Shown here piece by piece: positions 44,990-54,418 of a stretch of 64,000 nucleotides of DNA (position 1 is the first letter of the stretch; the number at the start of each line of letters is the position of its first letter). Under the pieces are notes generated by a model that was not told the origin of the DNA, did no database searches, and saw only the letters and a program-made list of their open reading frames with translations. The stretch spans positions 1 through 64,000 of the forward strand of contig JAIDFQ010000061.1 in assembly GCA_029054245.1 (NCBI GenBank). The letters are read 5' to 3'. Made by a program: the position numbers and the translations under genes. The stretch comes from Lachnospiraceae bacterium (GTDB lineage Bacteria > Bacillota > Clostridia > Lachnospirales > Lachnospiraceae).

Positions 44990-45383
44990 TGTTTTTACGT
45001 ATCCTTTCCAGTTGTGCATTTATATAATTAATATCCCTTTTAACAACTGCCATATCAAGAAAGTAAGCCGGAACATATACGATTGCCACATACACAAACG
45101 CCATCCACCAATTTGATCTAAAAAACCATTCAACAAAATATCCGTATAAGAAAACAAAAATAGAAACAGAAAAATATTCAATCATAATATTTATAAAAAA
45201 ATAAGTGCATATGACTTGCTTTACAAAATGCTGAATAACAGTAACAAAAAAGGACAAGATAAAAATCTCAAACACAAGCATTATCTCCGATTTCATCCCC
45301 CCCAACAAAAGTGAAAAGGAAAATACCACTAAAATTATGATTGCTGTGAATATAAATGTTTTTTTCAGAATTTCTTTTAACAC
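44976..45383 (-). CDS. DUF3021-like membrane protein
   Basis: A 135-residue protein with four membrane segments (starts near residues 10, 33, 65 and 90) and a basic tail. This is the layout of DUF3021 proteins, which are usually encoded beside LytTR regulators and hold them at the membrane. The remnant of such a regulator is directly upstream (45377-45526). The downstream gene is a CPBP protease. Confidence 0.7.
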   Translation of the reverse strand: MLKEILKKTFIFTAIIILVVFSFSLLLGGMKSEIMLVFEIFILSFFVTVIQHFVKQVICTYFFINIMIEYFSVSIFVFLYGYFVEWFFRSNWWMAFVYVAIVYVPAYFLDMAVVKRDINYINAQLERIRKNNEKI

Positions 45384-45526
45384 CTTACATCCTCCGTTAA
45401 AATATTCTTAATACTTTTCAAATAAGTCCTTGCAACAATCAGTTTTTTGGTTTTCGTGTCTAATATGGGATATTCAATAATTATAGTTAATGGTTTATCA
45501 TCTATTTGTCTTGTCTTTATCTCCAT
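45377..45526 (-). pseudogene. LytTR-type regulator with internal deletion
   Basis: A 49-codon gene beginning MEIKTRQIDDKPLTIIIEYP, like the start of DUF3021-linked LytTR regulators, and ending LIVARTYLKSIKNILTED, like their C-terminus, but the whole LytTR DNA-binding core (about 90 residues) between them is gone. GGAGGG precedes the ATG. It is the second regulator in this window to have lost its DNA-binding core by an in-frame-like deletion. Confidence 0.6.
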
Positions 45527-45985
45527 TATCTTCCCTCCATATGGTATCTTAGCATAAAAAGAAATAAATAGAAGGTTTGTAAACATAATCTGCAAATATG
45601 GTAACATCAATTACAATTTTTGATCAAATTTTGCGGTTCTTATGTTTTTTAGATTATAAAACAAATATTGTTAGTGTTGGCATTATGTATTGCACCATAT
45701 TTTATATAACGCGCAATATCTTTATTATTTTCCCCTTTTTTTGGGGAGTTGGTGCAACTTGGGACGTTTTAATTAACTCAACCGCAGAGCAATCACTCCA
45801 AAAATCCAAGAACAGCTTAACCAGCAGGCTTAAAATATGTTACGAATGATTATAGAAAATATCCGCAAGAGTGTTACCCATTTGTCGTAGCGCTTAATCC
45901 GTCACTTTGTGAAGCCTGATTTCAAACCGCCTCATTTTTTTAATGTATGCATACCCCTGTATATCCACATTCATAAGCAGTTTCT
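45527..45985. other. gene-poor spacer
   Basis: About 460 AT-rich bases. Short frames on both strands show no recognisable domain. The part near 45850-45930 looks like fragments of older coding DNA but I could not assign it. Confidence 0.4.
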
Positions 45986-46774
45986 CTATATCTTCAAATC
46001 CAGATTCGCACCAACCTGTGCCTGCTCTTTTACAGTGGGTTTGTCGGCGTCATCTTCCCGGGCAGCTTTGATAATTGCCCGAATATCTTCGTCATTTAGA
46101 AAAATTGTTCCGTCTTTGGAAGCAGCCATCTTTTCCTTTATGAGCTGCTCGGTCTTGTTATGGGCTGATCCATCTTCTGCCTTTTCCTCAGTTCCTTCCT
46201 CTATCTTTGCCGCCTTCTTATCTTCTAAGGTTTCCTCTAACTTTTCTTTCTTTTCTGCTGCCTTTTCCTTCGTTTTTTCAATCAGTTTCTCAGAATTTTT
46301 CCGTCTTTCTTCTCGGAGCTTGTCGCTCATGTTCAACATAAAATCATTTCTAAGATAAGCAATGGAACGAAATTCCCCATTTTCATCTATGTAACAATGC
46401 TTGTATACAACCGTCCAGCCACTGGCTTTATTTACACTTTCCAACATATTCACCGCTGATTCAACCCCTTTAATCAGCTCTTTCATTTCTTTTTCCTGCT
46501 CCGGGTCAATCTGCATCTTTTCCAAAAGCTGTGGATTGATCGTCAAAGTTTTACCGCTTTTTGCTGTTGAAAAAGAATTTCCAACCTTAAACTCTACGCT
46601 TGGCGCAAGTTTTGACAGTTCGCTCACATAATCCGATGTACTCTTTGCCTTACTGCTCCCTGTTGTTTCTGATGTGTTCTCTGCTTCTTTCTTTTTCGTG
46701 CTGTTTGCCACAGTGTTTCCCATCATACTATGTGCTGCATAGCTGCTATAATTGTTTGTAATCTCCATTGCCAT
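45986..46774 (-). CDS. DUF6033-like protein
   Basis: A 262-residue protein without signal peptide or membrane segment. Residues 1-50 are polar and serine/threonine-rich, ~51-150 form a folded domain (LSKLAPSVEFKVGNSF and NMLESVNKASGWTVVYKHC), ~150-220 are a charged coiled coil rich in K and E, and the tail is helical. The N-terminal Asn/Tyr/Ser-rich start is like DUF6033 proteins of Lachnospiraceae. Function unknown. GGAGG precedes its ATG. Confidence 0.6.
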   Translation of the reverse strand: MAMEITNNYSSYAAHSMMGNTVANSTKKKEAENTSETTGSSKAKSTSDYVSELSKLAPSVEFKVGNSFSTAKSGKTLTINPQLLEKMQIDPEQEKEMKELIKGVESAVNMLESVNKASGWTVVYKHCYIDENGEFRSIAYLRNDFMLNMSDKLREERRKNSEKLIEKTKEKAAEKKEKLEETLEDKKAAKIEEGTEEKAEDGSAHNKTEQLIKEKMAASKDGTIFLNDEDIRAIIKAAREDDADKPTVKEQAQVGANLDLKI

Positions 46775-46832
46775 AATTGTTTCCTCCTTGATAATAAATT
46801 AGTTTGAAATCCTTTTCTTATGCTCGATACAC

Positions 46833-48077
46833 TTATAGCATTTTAAGTAATTTTAAATACCAGTCATCTGTAATGCTTTCATAGGGAATCCGCACTATCC
46901 TGCCTCTTGGATTGCTTTCGTAAACACAACTTTCTGCTACGCCAGTTAAACCTGGCAGCTTATAAAATCCGCCAAAAACAATCCATATTTCCCCTTCTGC
47001 ATTGTTTTCTTCTAAAAAATCCTCAAAGGCTTGCCTCTCAACATAAACATATCTGTCATCATATGAAATCATCTGGCTTAATTCCTCGGTGTCATAGGAA
47101 ATAATCTGGGGTCTCCCGTCATAATTTCCAATCATAATATCTTTGCTTTCATTGCACCGGGCATAGGAATGGGTATGTACCTCCAGCAAAATGGCACCAA
47201 TCACCAGAAAGGCTGCTGCTGTCATTCCCACACACATCCTTCTTTTGTATGGGCAGAAACCTGCAATTTTTTCCATCCGCCTTTTCATATCCGCAAAGCC
47301 CTTTTCCCCTGCATAAGTAGCGGAAGAAGGTATATCTCTCTGACCGGAACGTAACAACTTCAAAGTCTTCAGCAATACCAGCCCATATTCATGTGACGTC
47401 TTCCCACTGTTCTGTATGCACACCCTGTCACAGATATCTTCCATATCCGCCCTGAAATGTTTCTGGAAAAGTGTTAGGAACGGGTTGACCCACAAAAGGC
47501 ACCGCAGTATATCCCATGCAATCCCTAGCCATAAATGCCCTAACCGGATATGTGTCTGCTCATGTTGTATAATGGCTTTTAATTCCTCCCGGCTGTAACT
47601 GTTCACCATTTCTTTGGGCAGGACAATCTTCGGTTTCAGTAAACCAATTGTAAATGGCGTAACATTCATGTCAGTAACGCTGATTCTGATGTTATCAAAA
47701 AAAACTTTTTCCATTCTGGCAACCAACCTGCGAAGGCGCAGCCGCTTCCCAGATATACAAATAGAAGACACCAAAATACCCACAATATAAATGCGGTCCC
47801 CCCACAGACAGGACATAGTTCCCTTTGTCATCCACCATGTTACCTTCCATATGGCGATATTTTCATAAAACAGCTTCAACTTCCCAAGAAAGGGAGTAAT
47901 CAGAAGTACTGCCCATAACATCCCCTTCAAAAATATCCATTCTGAAAAAAGCATTTTTCGGAGAAGCATCACAAGCCCAATCAGTACAAAAGAAAAAGCC
48001 GCGCATCGCACAAGCTGGGTAGTGTAATATGCCACACTAAAGTCCATAAAGTGTCCAACCCATGACCAATCAGGCAT
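46833..48077 (-). CDS. BlaR1/MecR1-type M56 metallopeptidase
   Basis: A 414-residue membrane protein: four segments with the zinc motif HEQTH (near residue 178) and the following helix, then a further segment and a ~90-residue exported domain in place of a penicillin-sensing one. ATG at 48077 overlaps the BlaI stop and has GAGGG upstream. It forms a pair with the BlaI-like repressor and should relay an outside signal by cutting or releasing it. No beta-lactamase gene is adjacent. Confidence 0.88.
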   Translation of the reverse strand: MPDWSWVGHFMDFSVAYYTTQLVRCAAFSFVLIGLVMLLRKMLFSEWIFLKGMLWAVLLITPFLGKLKLFYENIAIWKVTWWMTKGTMSCLWGDRIYIVGILVSSICISGKRLRLRRLVARMEKVFFDNIRISVTDMNVTPFTIGLLKPKIVLPKEMVNSYSREELKAIIQHEQTHIRLGHLWLGIAWDILRCLLWVNPFLTLFQKHFRADMEDICDRVCIQNSGKTSHEYGLVLLKTLKLLRSGQRDIPSSATYAGEKGFADMKRRMEKIAGFCPYKRRMCVGMTAAAFLVIGAILLEVHTHSYARCNESKDIMIGNYDGRPQIISYDTEELSQMISYDDRYVYVERQAFEDFLEENNAEGEIWIVFGGFYKLPGLTGVAESCVYESNPRGRIVRIPYESITDDWYLKLLKML

Positions 48078-48495
48078 AAGTCCCGCCCTCTTTGTCCGAG
48101 GATTGCGCATTCTGTCCCTTGCTTTTTACCAGAATCTCCTCCAATTCCTTTATCTGTTCGTCCGTCAACGCGAAGCTCTGCAGCAGCGCCGCCATTGCAT
48201 TTGTCCCACTGCCGGAAAAATAGCTGTCTACAAACTTTCTGCTTTTTTCTTTCACGCATTCCTCCTTTTGCTTCAGCACATAGTAGTGGTAAACCCTCGA
48301 ATCATGCTCATCTACGATGTAGCCAAGAATATCCTTCTGGTTCAGGCGGTTCATCAGAACCCGTACCATCCTCTGCGACATATCCACATTCCCCTGCATT
48401 CTTTTGTATACCTCGGAGGATGTCAGCGGTGTGTCGCTCGCCCAGAGGACTTCCATGATCTGCCATTCGCTCGGTGTAATCTCTTCCTTTGCCAT
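48070..48495 (-). CDS. BlaI/MecI-family repressor
   Basis: A 141-residue repressor: EITPSEWQIMEVLWASDTPL leads the winged helix, TSSEVYKRMQGN and MVRVLMNRLNQKDILGY follow, with a C-terminal dimer region. It heads the two-gene operon with the M56 peptidase, eight bases overlapping. What it controls besides its own operon is unknown. Confidence 0.9.
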   Translation of the reverse strand: MAKEEITPSEWQIMEVLWASDTPLTSSEVYKRMQGNVDMSQRMVRVLMNRLNQKDILGYIVDEHDSRVYHYYVLKQKEECVKEKSRKFVDSYFSGSGTNAMAALLQSFALTDEQIKELEEILVKSKGQNAQSSDKEGGTYA

Positions 48496-48670
48496 AGCTC
48501 TGCCTTCCTTTCGTTCTATTTTGTCACTTTATATATCGGTTAATCTCTGTTAATCATTAATAGTCATTGACGCTTTTGTATGAATAATAGCCTCTTTTCG
48601 ATATTTTTTATTCTCACTCAGAGTGACAACACCTGTTGCTGCTTGTCAAGGACGTATTCATCATTTTTCA

Positions 48671-48871
48671 TCATTTTTCATCACTTTTTCTTGATTTTCC
48701 CTGTTTTCCATGCTCTAAGTCATGGAGAATGACACGCTTTAACTTATCCTTTACGCTTTGGGTACTCGTATCAGAAAAATGTATCTCAACTAAATACCTT
48801 GTCCTGTCAATTTTCTGTTGTAAACAGGGCGTTAATCGCCCTGTGGTATTGGTCTGAATGTTGTCGCCCAT
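48671..48871 (-). CDS. tnpW: TnpW-like transposon protein
   Basis: A 66-residue protein, starting MGDNIQTNTTGRLTPCLQQK and continuing with IDRTRYLVEIHFS, matching the small TnpW product of Tn4451/Tn4453-type mobilizable transposons. Its function is unknown. A short 10-bp T-rich tandem repeat overlaps its end. It marks the left part of the Tn4451-like element that ends with the large recombinase at 56550. Confidence 0.8.
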   Translation of the reverse strand: MGDNIQTNTTGRLTPCLQQKIDRTRYLVEIHFSDTSTQSVKDKLKRVILHDLEHGKQGKSRKSDEK

Positions 48872-48895
48872 TGTTCCTCCTTAATGGCAAAAAAA

Positions 48896-48929
48896 TAGAG
48901 CATATAGATTTCAGTTCCTATATGCTCTA
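48896..48929 (-). terminator. terminator of Rpn gene
   Basis: A 12-bp perfect stem, TAGAGCATATAG (48896-48907) with CTATATGCTCTA (48918-48929), followed on the minus strand by seven T. It lies 39 bases past the Rpn gene stop. Confidence 0.85.
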
Positions 48930-48967
48930 ACGCTGTTACTATATTTGATTTTGATTGATATGATTGA

Positions 48968-49828
48968 TTACGCTAATTGCATAACCTCCGCTTCAAGTTC
49001 CTTTAATTCGTCTAATGATAATGAGGGAACACATAGTGCGATTTCATCAAGTGATAGCTTTCCCATTTTTATCATTCTTTCCGCTGTTTCTCTAGCTTCA
49101 TCATGCCTTTCACTTCTGATAAACGACTTCATAATCTGTTCTTCATCAAACAAACTCATCATAATCGTCACAACCTCCTTTTCTCTCTGCGCTAAATATT
49201 CCCTTAAAACATTCCTGTCCTTGCATATACGAATCGTTTCCGTAACTGCCTTTTGTGTCATTCCATGCTGTTTTGTTTGCTCGTTAAAAACTTTGCAGAA
49301 AATAATGTACTGATTGATAATGTCATCTGTATCGCTTTCATAGATAATCTTTGCTTTTACCTCAATATCTATATCTGCGCCCTCAAAAAATTCTTTAGAC
49401 AGAGATATTTTATCGGGTTTCCGCCCTTTGTTTCCCGTAAAAATCACATAAAGTTCAGGCTTTGGCATTTTTACTTTCTTGCTTTTGTAATAGTCTTGGC
49501 TGGTACGCTGAAAATATTCGTGATAGCTTTGCGCCAGATACAGCAAAATTCTTACTAAAATATTCACTGTCCATGTTGACTGTGCCTCAACAAGTATCAT
49601 CAACTTATTATTGACAATAAAGCCTAAGTCGTTATACAGATTATCAGTCAGCACATTTGTGATTGTTACATCTGTAAGTGAGTCCTCTGTCGCTGTGGAG
49701 TCCTCCGGGTGGAGTGTTTTATACAGTTTCAGCAGATAACTCTTATTTTGAAAAAGGTCAAGGAATACGCTGTTTTTTGCGGTACGCTTTGCCATGACTT
49801 CCTCTATCTGTTTTGTATCGTCCGACAC
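48968..49828 (-). CDS. Rpn-family recombination-promoting nuclease
   Basis: A 286-residue protein of the Rpn/PD-(D/E)XK nuclease family: NSVFLDLFQNKSYLLKLYKT start, NDLGFIVNNKLMILVEAQSTW as the core strand with the catalytic Glu, and a helical C-terminus that may bind DNA. Rpn proteins promote RecA-independent recombination. It is encoded within the mobile element and followed by a strong terminator. Confidence 0.85.
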   Translation of the reverse strand: MSDDTKQIEEVMAKRTAKNSVFLDLFQNKSYLLKLYKTLHPEDSTATEDSLTDVTITNVLTDNLYNDLGFIVNNKLMILVEAQSTWTVNILVRILLYLAQSYHEYFQRTSQDYYKSKKVKMPKPELYVIFTGNKGRKPDKISLSKEFFEGADIDIEVKAKIIYESDTDDIINQYIIFCKVFNEQTKQHGMTQKAVTETIRICKDRNVLREYLAQREKEVVTIMMSLFDEEQIMKSFIRSERHDEARETAERMIKMGKLSLDEIALCVPSLSLDELKELEAEVMQLA

Positions 49829-49935
49829 CTTATCACCTCAATTTCTAAAAATCTGTGACATAAGATACGATATATCCTGCTCCTGTCACACTTCAATTAT
49901 ACAAAAAAACGCCTGTCTTTACAATAAAATTCACA

Positions 49936-51510
49936 TTAAATTTCTTCCTCCCTCCGCTTAGCCTTGCTCTGCTGTCTGTTATGCTGTCGGCTCTCGTTCT
50001 GAAGCTCCCTCTCAAGGTTCTTCTTGTTGTAACTGATTACCTCGGCATAAGCTAATTCTGTGGCGGTCTTGGTCTGCTCCCTGCCGATACTGTCGTACTC
50101 GGCTTGCAAGGACTGTATCTCGGCTTTCCACTGTTTCGGCGTTACCTTTTCGCCATTCTGTAAAAGGCTCTGCATACGCTCCCTTAATTCGGGGTACTTC
50201 AATAAGCTATCCTTATGCTCCTTATCATACCGCATTTTTGCAAGCCCTTTAAGCGACTGGCTCTCCTTATAGGTGGCTTGGATTGGCGCAAAGAGGGCAT
50301 ACATTTTTGACAGTTCCTTTAATCGGCTTAGTTTCTGCCCCTTTGAAAGATGTACCGTTTCCAACTGCTGGTATTTCTGCTCCCTGTCCTCTGTAAATTT
50401 CGCAAGGCTCTCAAAGCTGTCCATCTTCCTTGTCGTGATGAATTTCTCCACATTGTCGGCTGACTGCAAGGCAGTTCTGTCGGATATTTTTCTTAGGTGC
50501 TTTCCGCTGACAATCGGCAGGTCTAATCTGCCTTTGCGCTCCCTTACCTTTGCAATCATCTCCATGACTTCATTCTTCACGCTGACCGCCGTATTTTTAA
50601 TCTTTTCATACTGTGCGCTGTGTACTTCCTGCTTGGCAAGCATGAGCATTTCTTTTGCCTGTTCCAACAGCATATTGTTCTTGATGATTTCACGATTGAT
50701 GTTGCCCCTCTCGGTCAGTATTCCCTTGCGTTCTAAAGCGTTGGCAACCGCCCCGATATGGATTGTCGGCTCTCTGTCAATGCCTTGTTCCTTAAAGGAA
50801 CGGTGTTCCCAATGTAGCGCAATCCCCAACTGCTCATTAGTGGCATTGATTGTGTCGGCTAAATCTTTTCGCCACATCTTGGCGTTTTCTCTGCTGTTCC
50901 AGTCGGTGCTGTCTGCGGTGTGGCATTTCCATTGTTTGCGGTTGCGCTTATCAACTTTCTGCTGTCCTGTCTTTTTGTCAATGACGGGAATACGCTCCCC
51001 GTTTTCATCAAGGTCATACACTTTCTTCTGTTTCGCTCCCCATTCCCCTTTTTCCGTAAGAGGACGCAAGGTAAGCATTACATGGATATGAAGATTGTGC
51101 TGTCCTTTGTCATTCTCGCTGTCATGGATTGCCCAGTCTGCACACATTCCCCTGTCCACAAAATTTCTCTGAACGTAATCCCTCACGACTTCCTCCGCAA
51201 GTTCGTAACTCCATTCGTTGGGGAGTGATGCTTTTAACATTCTCGCAAGCTGTGCGTCCTGCCTTTTCTCTGCCAGCTCAACAGAGTTCCATAAAGCGGC
51301 TCGGTCTGCATATTCTTTGGGTGCGTTAGGTGGCAGGGAGATTTCACTGTGGACTAAATCTTCATGGTATTTTGGACGGTATGTCTGCCCGTCATACTCG
51401 CTCACAAGAATACTCCTGCTGATATATGATGCTTTTTCAACTGCCGACTGCCCTTTGCTCCGCCTGACTATGGAAAAACGTGTGCTTGCCTGTTTCGTGA
51501 CACTACCCAT
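49936..51510 (-). CDS. mobA: MobA/MobL relaxase
   Basis: A 524-residue relaxase. The start MGSVTKQASTRFSIVRRSKG leads to the first catalytic region, and HNLHIHVMLTLRPL near residue 145 is the three-histidine metal motif. The middle and end are helical and charged, which fits accessory or primase-like parts. ATG at 51510 has AGGTG upstream; a GTG at 51519 is possible. It nicks oriT and pilots the strand in conjugal mobilization. Symbol is family-level. Confidence 0.88.
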   Translation of the reverse strand: MGSVTKQASTRFSIVRRSKGQSAVEKASYISRSILVSEYDGQTYRPKYHEDLVHSEISLPPNAPKEYADRAALWNSVELAEKRQDAQLARMLKASLPNEWSYELAEEVVRDYVQRNFVDRGMCADWAIHDSENDKGQHNLHIHVMLTLRPLTEKGEWGAKQKKVYDLDENGERIPVIDKKTGQQKVDKRNRKQWKCHTADSTDWNSRENAKMWRKDLADTINATNEQLGIALHWEHRSFKEQGIDREPTIHIGAVANALERKGILTERGNINREIIKNNMLLEQAKEMLMLAKQEVHSAQYEKIKNTAVSVKNEVMEMIAKVRERKGRLDLPIVSGKHLRKISDRTALQSADNVEKFITTRKMDSFESLAKFTEDREQKYQQLETVHLSKGQKLSRLKELSKMYALFAPIQATYKESQSLKGLAKMRYDKEHKDSLLKYPELRERMQSLLQNGEKVTPKQWKAEIQSLQAEYDSIGREQTKTATELAYAEVISYNKKNLERELQNESRQHNRQQSKAKRREEEI

Positions 51511-51816
51511 AGACAACACCTACATTCTGCCAACAGGGTAGTGGGGCACACCCATAGACTTTGTGGGCAGATAAAAGCCGCACTTTGGCTTTTGTCTGAA
51601 CGCAAAGTTCACTAAAGGGTAGCAAGCGCAGCTTGCGAAGGGGAATTGTCGTTTCCCCTTTTGGCTGCCGCAAGGCAGACAACGCCCTCCGCAGGAGTTC
51701 ATGCAAGTGAAACTTGCCCCTCGGAGAGCGCACATACCACCTCTGGTGGTATATCTGTGCGCACCCTGTAAACAGGGTGAATACGTTACCTCGGCTTTCC
51801 AGTTCCGTTGCCCTCG
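51511..51816. promoter_or_regulatory. oriT/leader region of hairpins upstream of mobA
   Basis: About 300 bp with no gene and at least six hairpins: GCAAGC/GCTTGC (51622-51636), AAGGGGAA/TTCCCCTT (51638-51660), CTGCC/GGCAG (51665-51678), GCAAGT/ACTTGC (51703-51717), ATACCACC/GGTGGTAT (51734-51752) and CACCCTG/CAGGGTG (51762-51779). Near the relaxase start, TGGGGCACACCC (within 51540-51560) resembles the nick region of MOBQ-type origins such as RSF1010. It is the natural place for this element's oriT. An open frame here (to 51820) has no recognisable product. Confidence 0.6.
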
Positions 51817-52158
51817 TCATTCCGTACCGCCCTCGCTTTCATTTTCGGCATTGGGGAGAGTAGATTGCAGGAGAGTACTTTCTTTGCCTTCCGCTTTAAT
51901 TTTAGAGATAATCTGCTGACACTCCCTTGTCTGCAACGCAACCGACAAGATACGGTTTAACTCGCCCTCGTCATAGCGGTAGCAGTCAGGGAAATACTTC
52001 ACGACAATACCGCCCATGATGTACTTGTGGTGGTTCTCGGCTTTGCGTTTCTTCTCGTTCTGCTTTTTCTTCTCATTAGCTACACGCTGTTTCGCCTGTT
52101 CTAGTGCCTGCAATGCCTTTTCTAAATTTCTGCTTGCTTCATTTTTGCTCTCAATCAT
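51817..52158 (-). CDS. DUF3847 protein
   Basis: A 113-residue protein with a coiled-coil first half rich in K, E and Q (residues ~10-55) and the conserved HHKYIMGGIVVKYFPDCYRY block of DUF3847. It is common beside MobA/MobL genes in Firmicutes mobile elements and may be an accessory mobilization factor. ATG at 52158 follows GAGG; the open frame upstream to 52332 has no site. Confidence 0.8.
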   Translation of the reverse strand: MIESKNEASRNLEKALQALEQAKQRVANEKKKQNEKKRKAENHHKYIMGGIVVKYFPDCYRYDEGELNRILSVALQTRECQQIISKIKAEGKESTLLQSTLPNAENESEGGTE

Positions 52159-52371
52159 TTCTGATACCTCGTTCTTTCTGCGCTGTGTTGGTGGCTTCTG
52201 AAAATAAAAAGGTAGCTGATTGTCTGTTAAGATAATCGCTACCCGAAAATAAACAATATTCAGTTTTATATCGTTTTTCTGTCTTGGTTTTCCCTGCAAA
52301 TGGGAAGTTTCGGATGTGTTATTGAGTAACATTTTTCCTTTTTATAAACTAACACCCAAAGTTTATATTTT

Positions 52372-53244
52372 TTACAGTATCTCACTTGTGTCCTTTGGCA
52401 AATTTTTTACTGTTTTTAAGAAGTACATACTATTATTTGCTTCTGTATCGTTATATTTATAGTTGAGTTCTTCCGCAACCCATGTAGCAGTTTCTTCAAA
52501 TAGAGAACACATAAACTCCACTGACTGCCAAATGGAATAGACATCTGCTCCACAATAAGTGTGTAAATATTTTTCCCATTCCTGCGCAGAAAGCCATTTA
52601 TACATATACTTTGCTGACTTACCGACGCTAACTGAAAAATTCGTAATTATACCTACTTTCCAAGAAAGCATTTTTTCCAACTGTTTTCTCACAACAAAAT
52701 TCAACATATCTTGTACATAAGGGATTTCTTCACGCCACAGACCTTTTGCTACACTATTTAAGCACCACCAAAACTCACTACAAGTACATAGATACTGTTC
52801 TAATGTAGGATTATGTATCCAATAATTTTTATCAGATGAAGGCGGAAGCTCCGGCAAGCAATTGTCTTTGTCCAAGAGAACTTTACATAGACTATCGTTC
52901 ATAACATTTTCTTGTGCGTGACTGATTGTTTCAACATGCAAATCAATACGATTTCCGTCTGTAAACTGCATTAACCAACCATAAAAATTTTCTTTATCAC
53001 TCGGATAATCGGGATGTTCATCCGGGTATTGCATATACAAAATTTCTCCGAATCGCTTAATCCAAGCCTTATCATCAATAAAGGCAGTCGTTTCAGTTAC
53101 TACATAAACCACATCATAGTCTTGAAAAATGTCTTTCGGTACATTCGGATTCGTCCTAGAGCCATTAATATACACCGCTCTGATTCTTTCGTCATTCTTT
53201 GCAATATTTAAAAATAAATTATACATCTCTTTTTCTGTCCGCAT
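52372..53244 (-). CDS. ant(6): aminoglycoside 6-nucleotidyltransferase (ANT(6) family)
   Basis: A 290-residue protein of the ANT(6)/AadE family, which adenylylates streptomycin at position 6. The nucleotidyltransferase core is VYINGSRTNPNV followed by DIFQDYDVVYVV (the two metal-binding Asp), and WWCLNSVAKGLWREEIPY is a family block. Length is close to ANT(6)-Ia and -Ib. Its ATG follows the nucleoside phosphorylase stop by 2 bases, so the two are one operon, a cargo of the Tn4451-like element. Confidence 0.88.
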   Translation of the reverse strand: MRTEKEMYNLFLNIAKNDERIRAVYINGSRTNPNVPKDIFQDYDVVYVVTETTAFIDDKAWIKRFGEILYMQYPDEHPDYPSDKENFYGWLMQFTDGNRIDLHVETISHAQENVMNDSLCKVLLDKDNCLPELPPSSDKNYWIHNPTLEQYLCTCSEFWWCLNSVAKGLWREEIPYVQDMLNFVVRKQLEKMLSWKVGIITNFSVSVGKSAKYMYKWLSAQEWEKYLHTYCGADVYSIWQSVEFMCSLFEETATWVAEELNYKYNDTEANNSMYFLKTVKNLPKDTSEIL

Positions 53245-53246
53245 TA

Positions 53247-54011
53247 CTACACCTCCGTTACAGCATCCATTGCCAAATTCATAGCTAACGCAAAAGTATC
53301 ATTCCCCCAATTTCTAGTATCATGTGATTCTATATTTGCAAGTGAATCTGCCGTAAATAATAACTGACCGAATACTATATTTCGGAATTCGGCGCAAGCA
53401 GCTAGGGAGGCACACTCCATTTCTACAACAAAATAACCTTCCTCTTTACGATATTCCACCATTTCTTTTGTTTCACGATAAAACCCGTCTGTCGTCCAAG
53501 TTTTACATTTTTGATAGTTGTATTTGTGGCTAATTAAGATTTTCTCAATCGCATTTATGGCTAATTGGTTAAGCTTAACTTCTCGTGATGGTGGCAGATA
53601 ATGATAAGATGTTCCTTCTTGCCTTAGTGCTGAGGTAGGGATATAAAAATCTCCTTCGTTATCTGCAACTAATGCTCCACAGCAACCTGTGGCAACAATC
53701 TTTTTAACACCGCCCGCAATCAACTGTTCCATAATTTGTGTTGCAGCAGCTCCGCCTAAAGGAGCCTGACAAATTGCCAACTCAACACCATTATGTACCG
53801 TTTTATACACACGAAATACTTTTGTGATACTAATAAACTGTCCAATAATCTCACATTCATTTGTCATAGCATAATCGTCAATTTCTTTCTCCATAAACAG
53901 CATTACAGCTCTCGCCGGAAAATGAAAATTCGTACTGTGTTCTGGCATAATAATTGCCTTGTTGTTGGTGTCATATTCTAAAATTGGTATATCATTTTTT
54001 TTAAGGCTCAT
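53247..54011 (-). CDS. nucleoside phosphorylase
   Basis: A 254-residue protein of the PNP/UDP family: GGVKKIVATGCCGAL near residue 98, VVEMECASLAACAEF as the substrate-binding block near 185, and the catalytic Asp in LLFTADSLAN. It would release base from a nucleoside using phosphate. It is the first gene of an operon with ANT(6), an unusual partner for a resistance gene. Confidence 0.85.
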   Translation of the reverse strand: MSLKKNDIPILEYDTNNKAIIMPEHSTNFHFPARAVMLFMEKEIDDYAMTNECEIIGQFISITKVFRVYKTVHNGVELAICQAPLGGAAATQIMEQLIAGGVKKIVATGCCGALVADNEGDFYIPTSALRQEGTSYHYLPPSREVKLNQLAINAIEKILISHKYNYQKCKTWTTDGFYRETKEMVEYRKEEGYFVVEMECASLAACAEFRNIVFGQLLFTADSLANIESHDTRNWGNDTFALAMNLAMDAVTEV

Positions 54012-54148
54012 TCTATCTATTTCCTTTTTGATTATTACTCTTTCAACTTTTGACTTGTTTATTTGTTCAACATCATTATTTTAGCACAACCACACACACA
54101 ATTCTATAAAATTTTGCTTAATCTTTTTTACCTTATTTTTTGCAATCA

Positions 54149-54418
54149 TCATCTGCCAAAGCGATGGAACATCACTTTCCCTGTATCCCTCTGCTCGGTG
54201 CTGACTGTCCTCGGTTTGTGGTAGCTGACGTATGACTTCGGAAACGAATAGGTCTTAGATATCTCGTCCTGCCCTGTCAATTTATATGTACCGGGAAAGT
54301 CGGCAACAAGCGTATCAATTTTTCGCATGACTGCCTTATCTCTTGTATAGAGGGTGGCGGTCTGTTCTCCTACGTTATAATTGAGAATACTTTCCTGCTC
54401 ATATCGTGAAAGTTTCAT
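54149..54418 (-). CDS. small transposon-associated protein
   Basis: An 89-residue protein, start MKLSRYEQESILNYNVGEQT, with a beta-rich YTRDKAVMRKID core. Similar short genes sit next to large serine recombinases in clostridial transposons, but I know no function. It overlaps the gene upstream by four bases (ATGA). Confidence 0.65.
   Translation of the reverse strand: MKLSRYEQESILNYNVGEQTATLYTRDKAVMRKIDTLVADFPGTYKLTGQDEISKTYSFPKSYVSYHKPRTVSTEQRDTGKVMFHRFGR

Noticed and set aside
48661-48690. 10-bp T-rich tandem repeat at the end of tnpW
   Set aside because: Three short low-complexity units; likely slippage, no clear function.
50273-51091. 272-codon open frame on the plus strand
   Set aside because: It is antisense to the relaxase gene, lacks a ribosome site and has no recognisable domain; long antisense frames are common in such genes.
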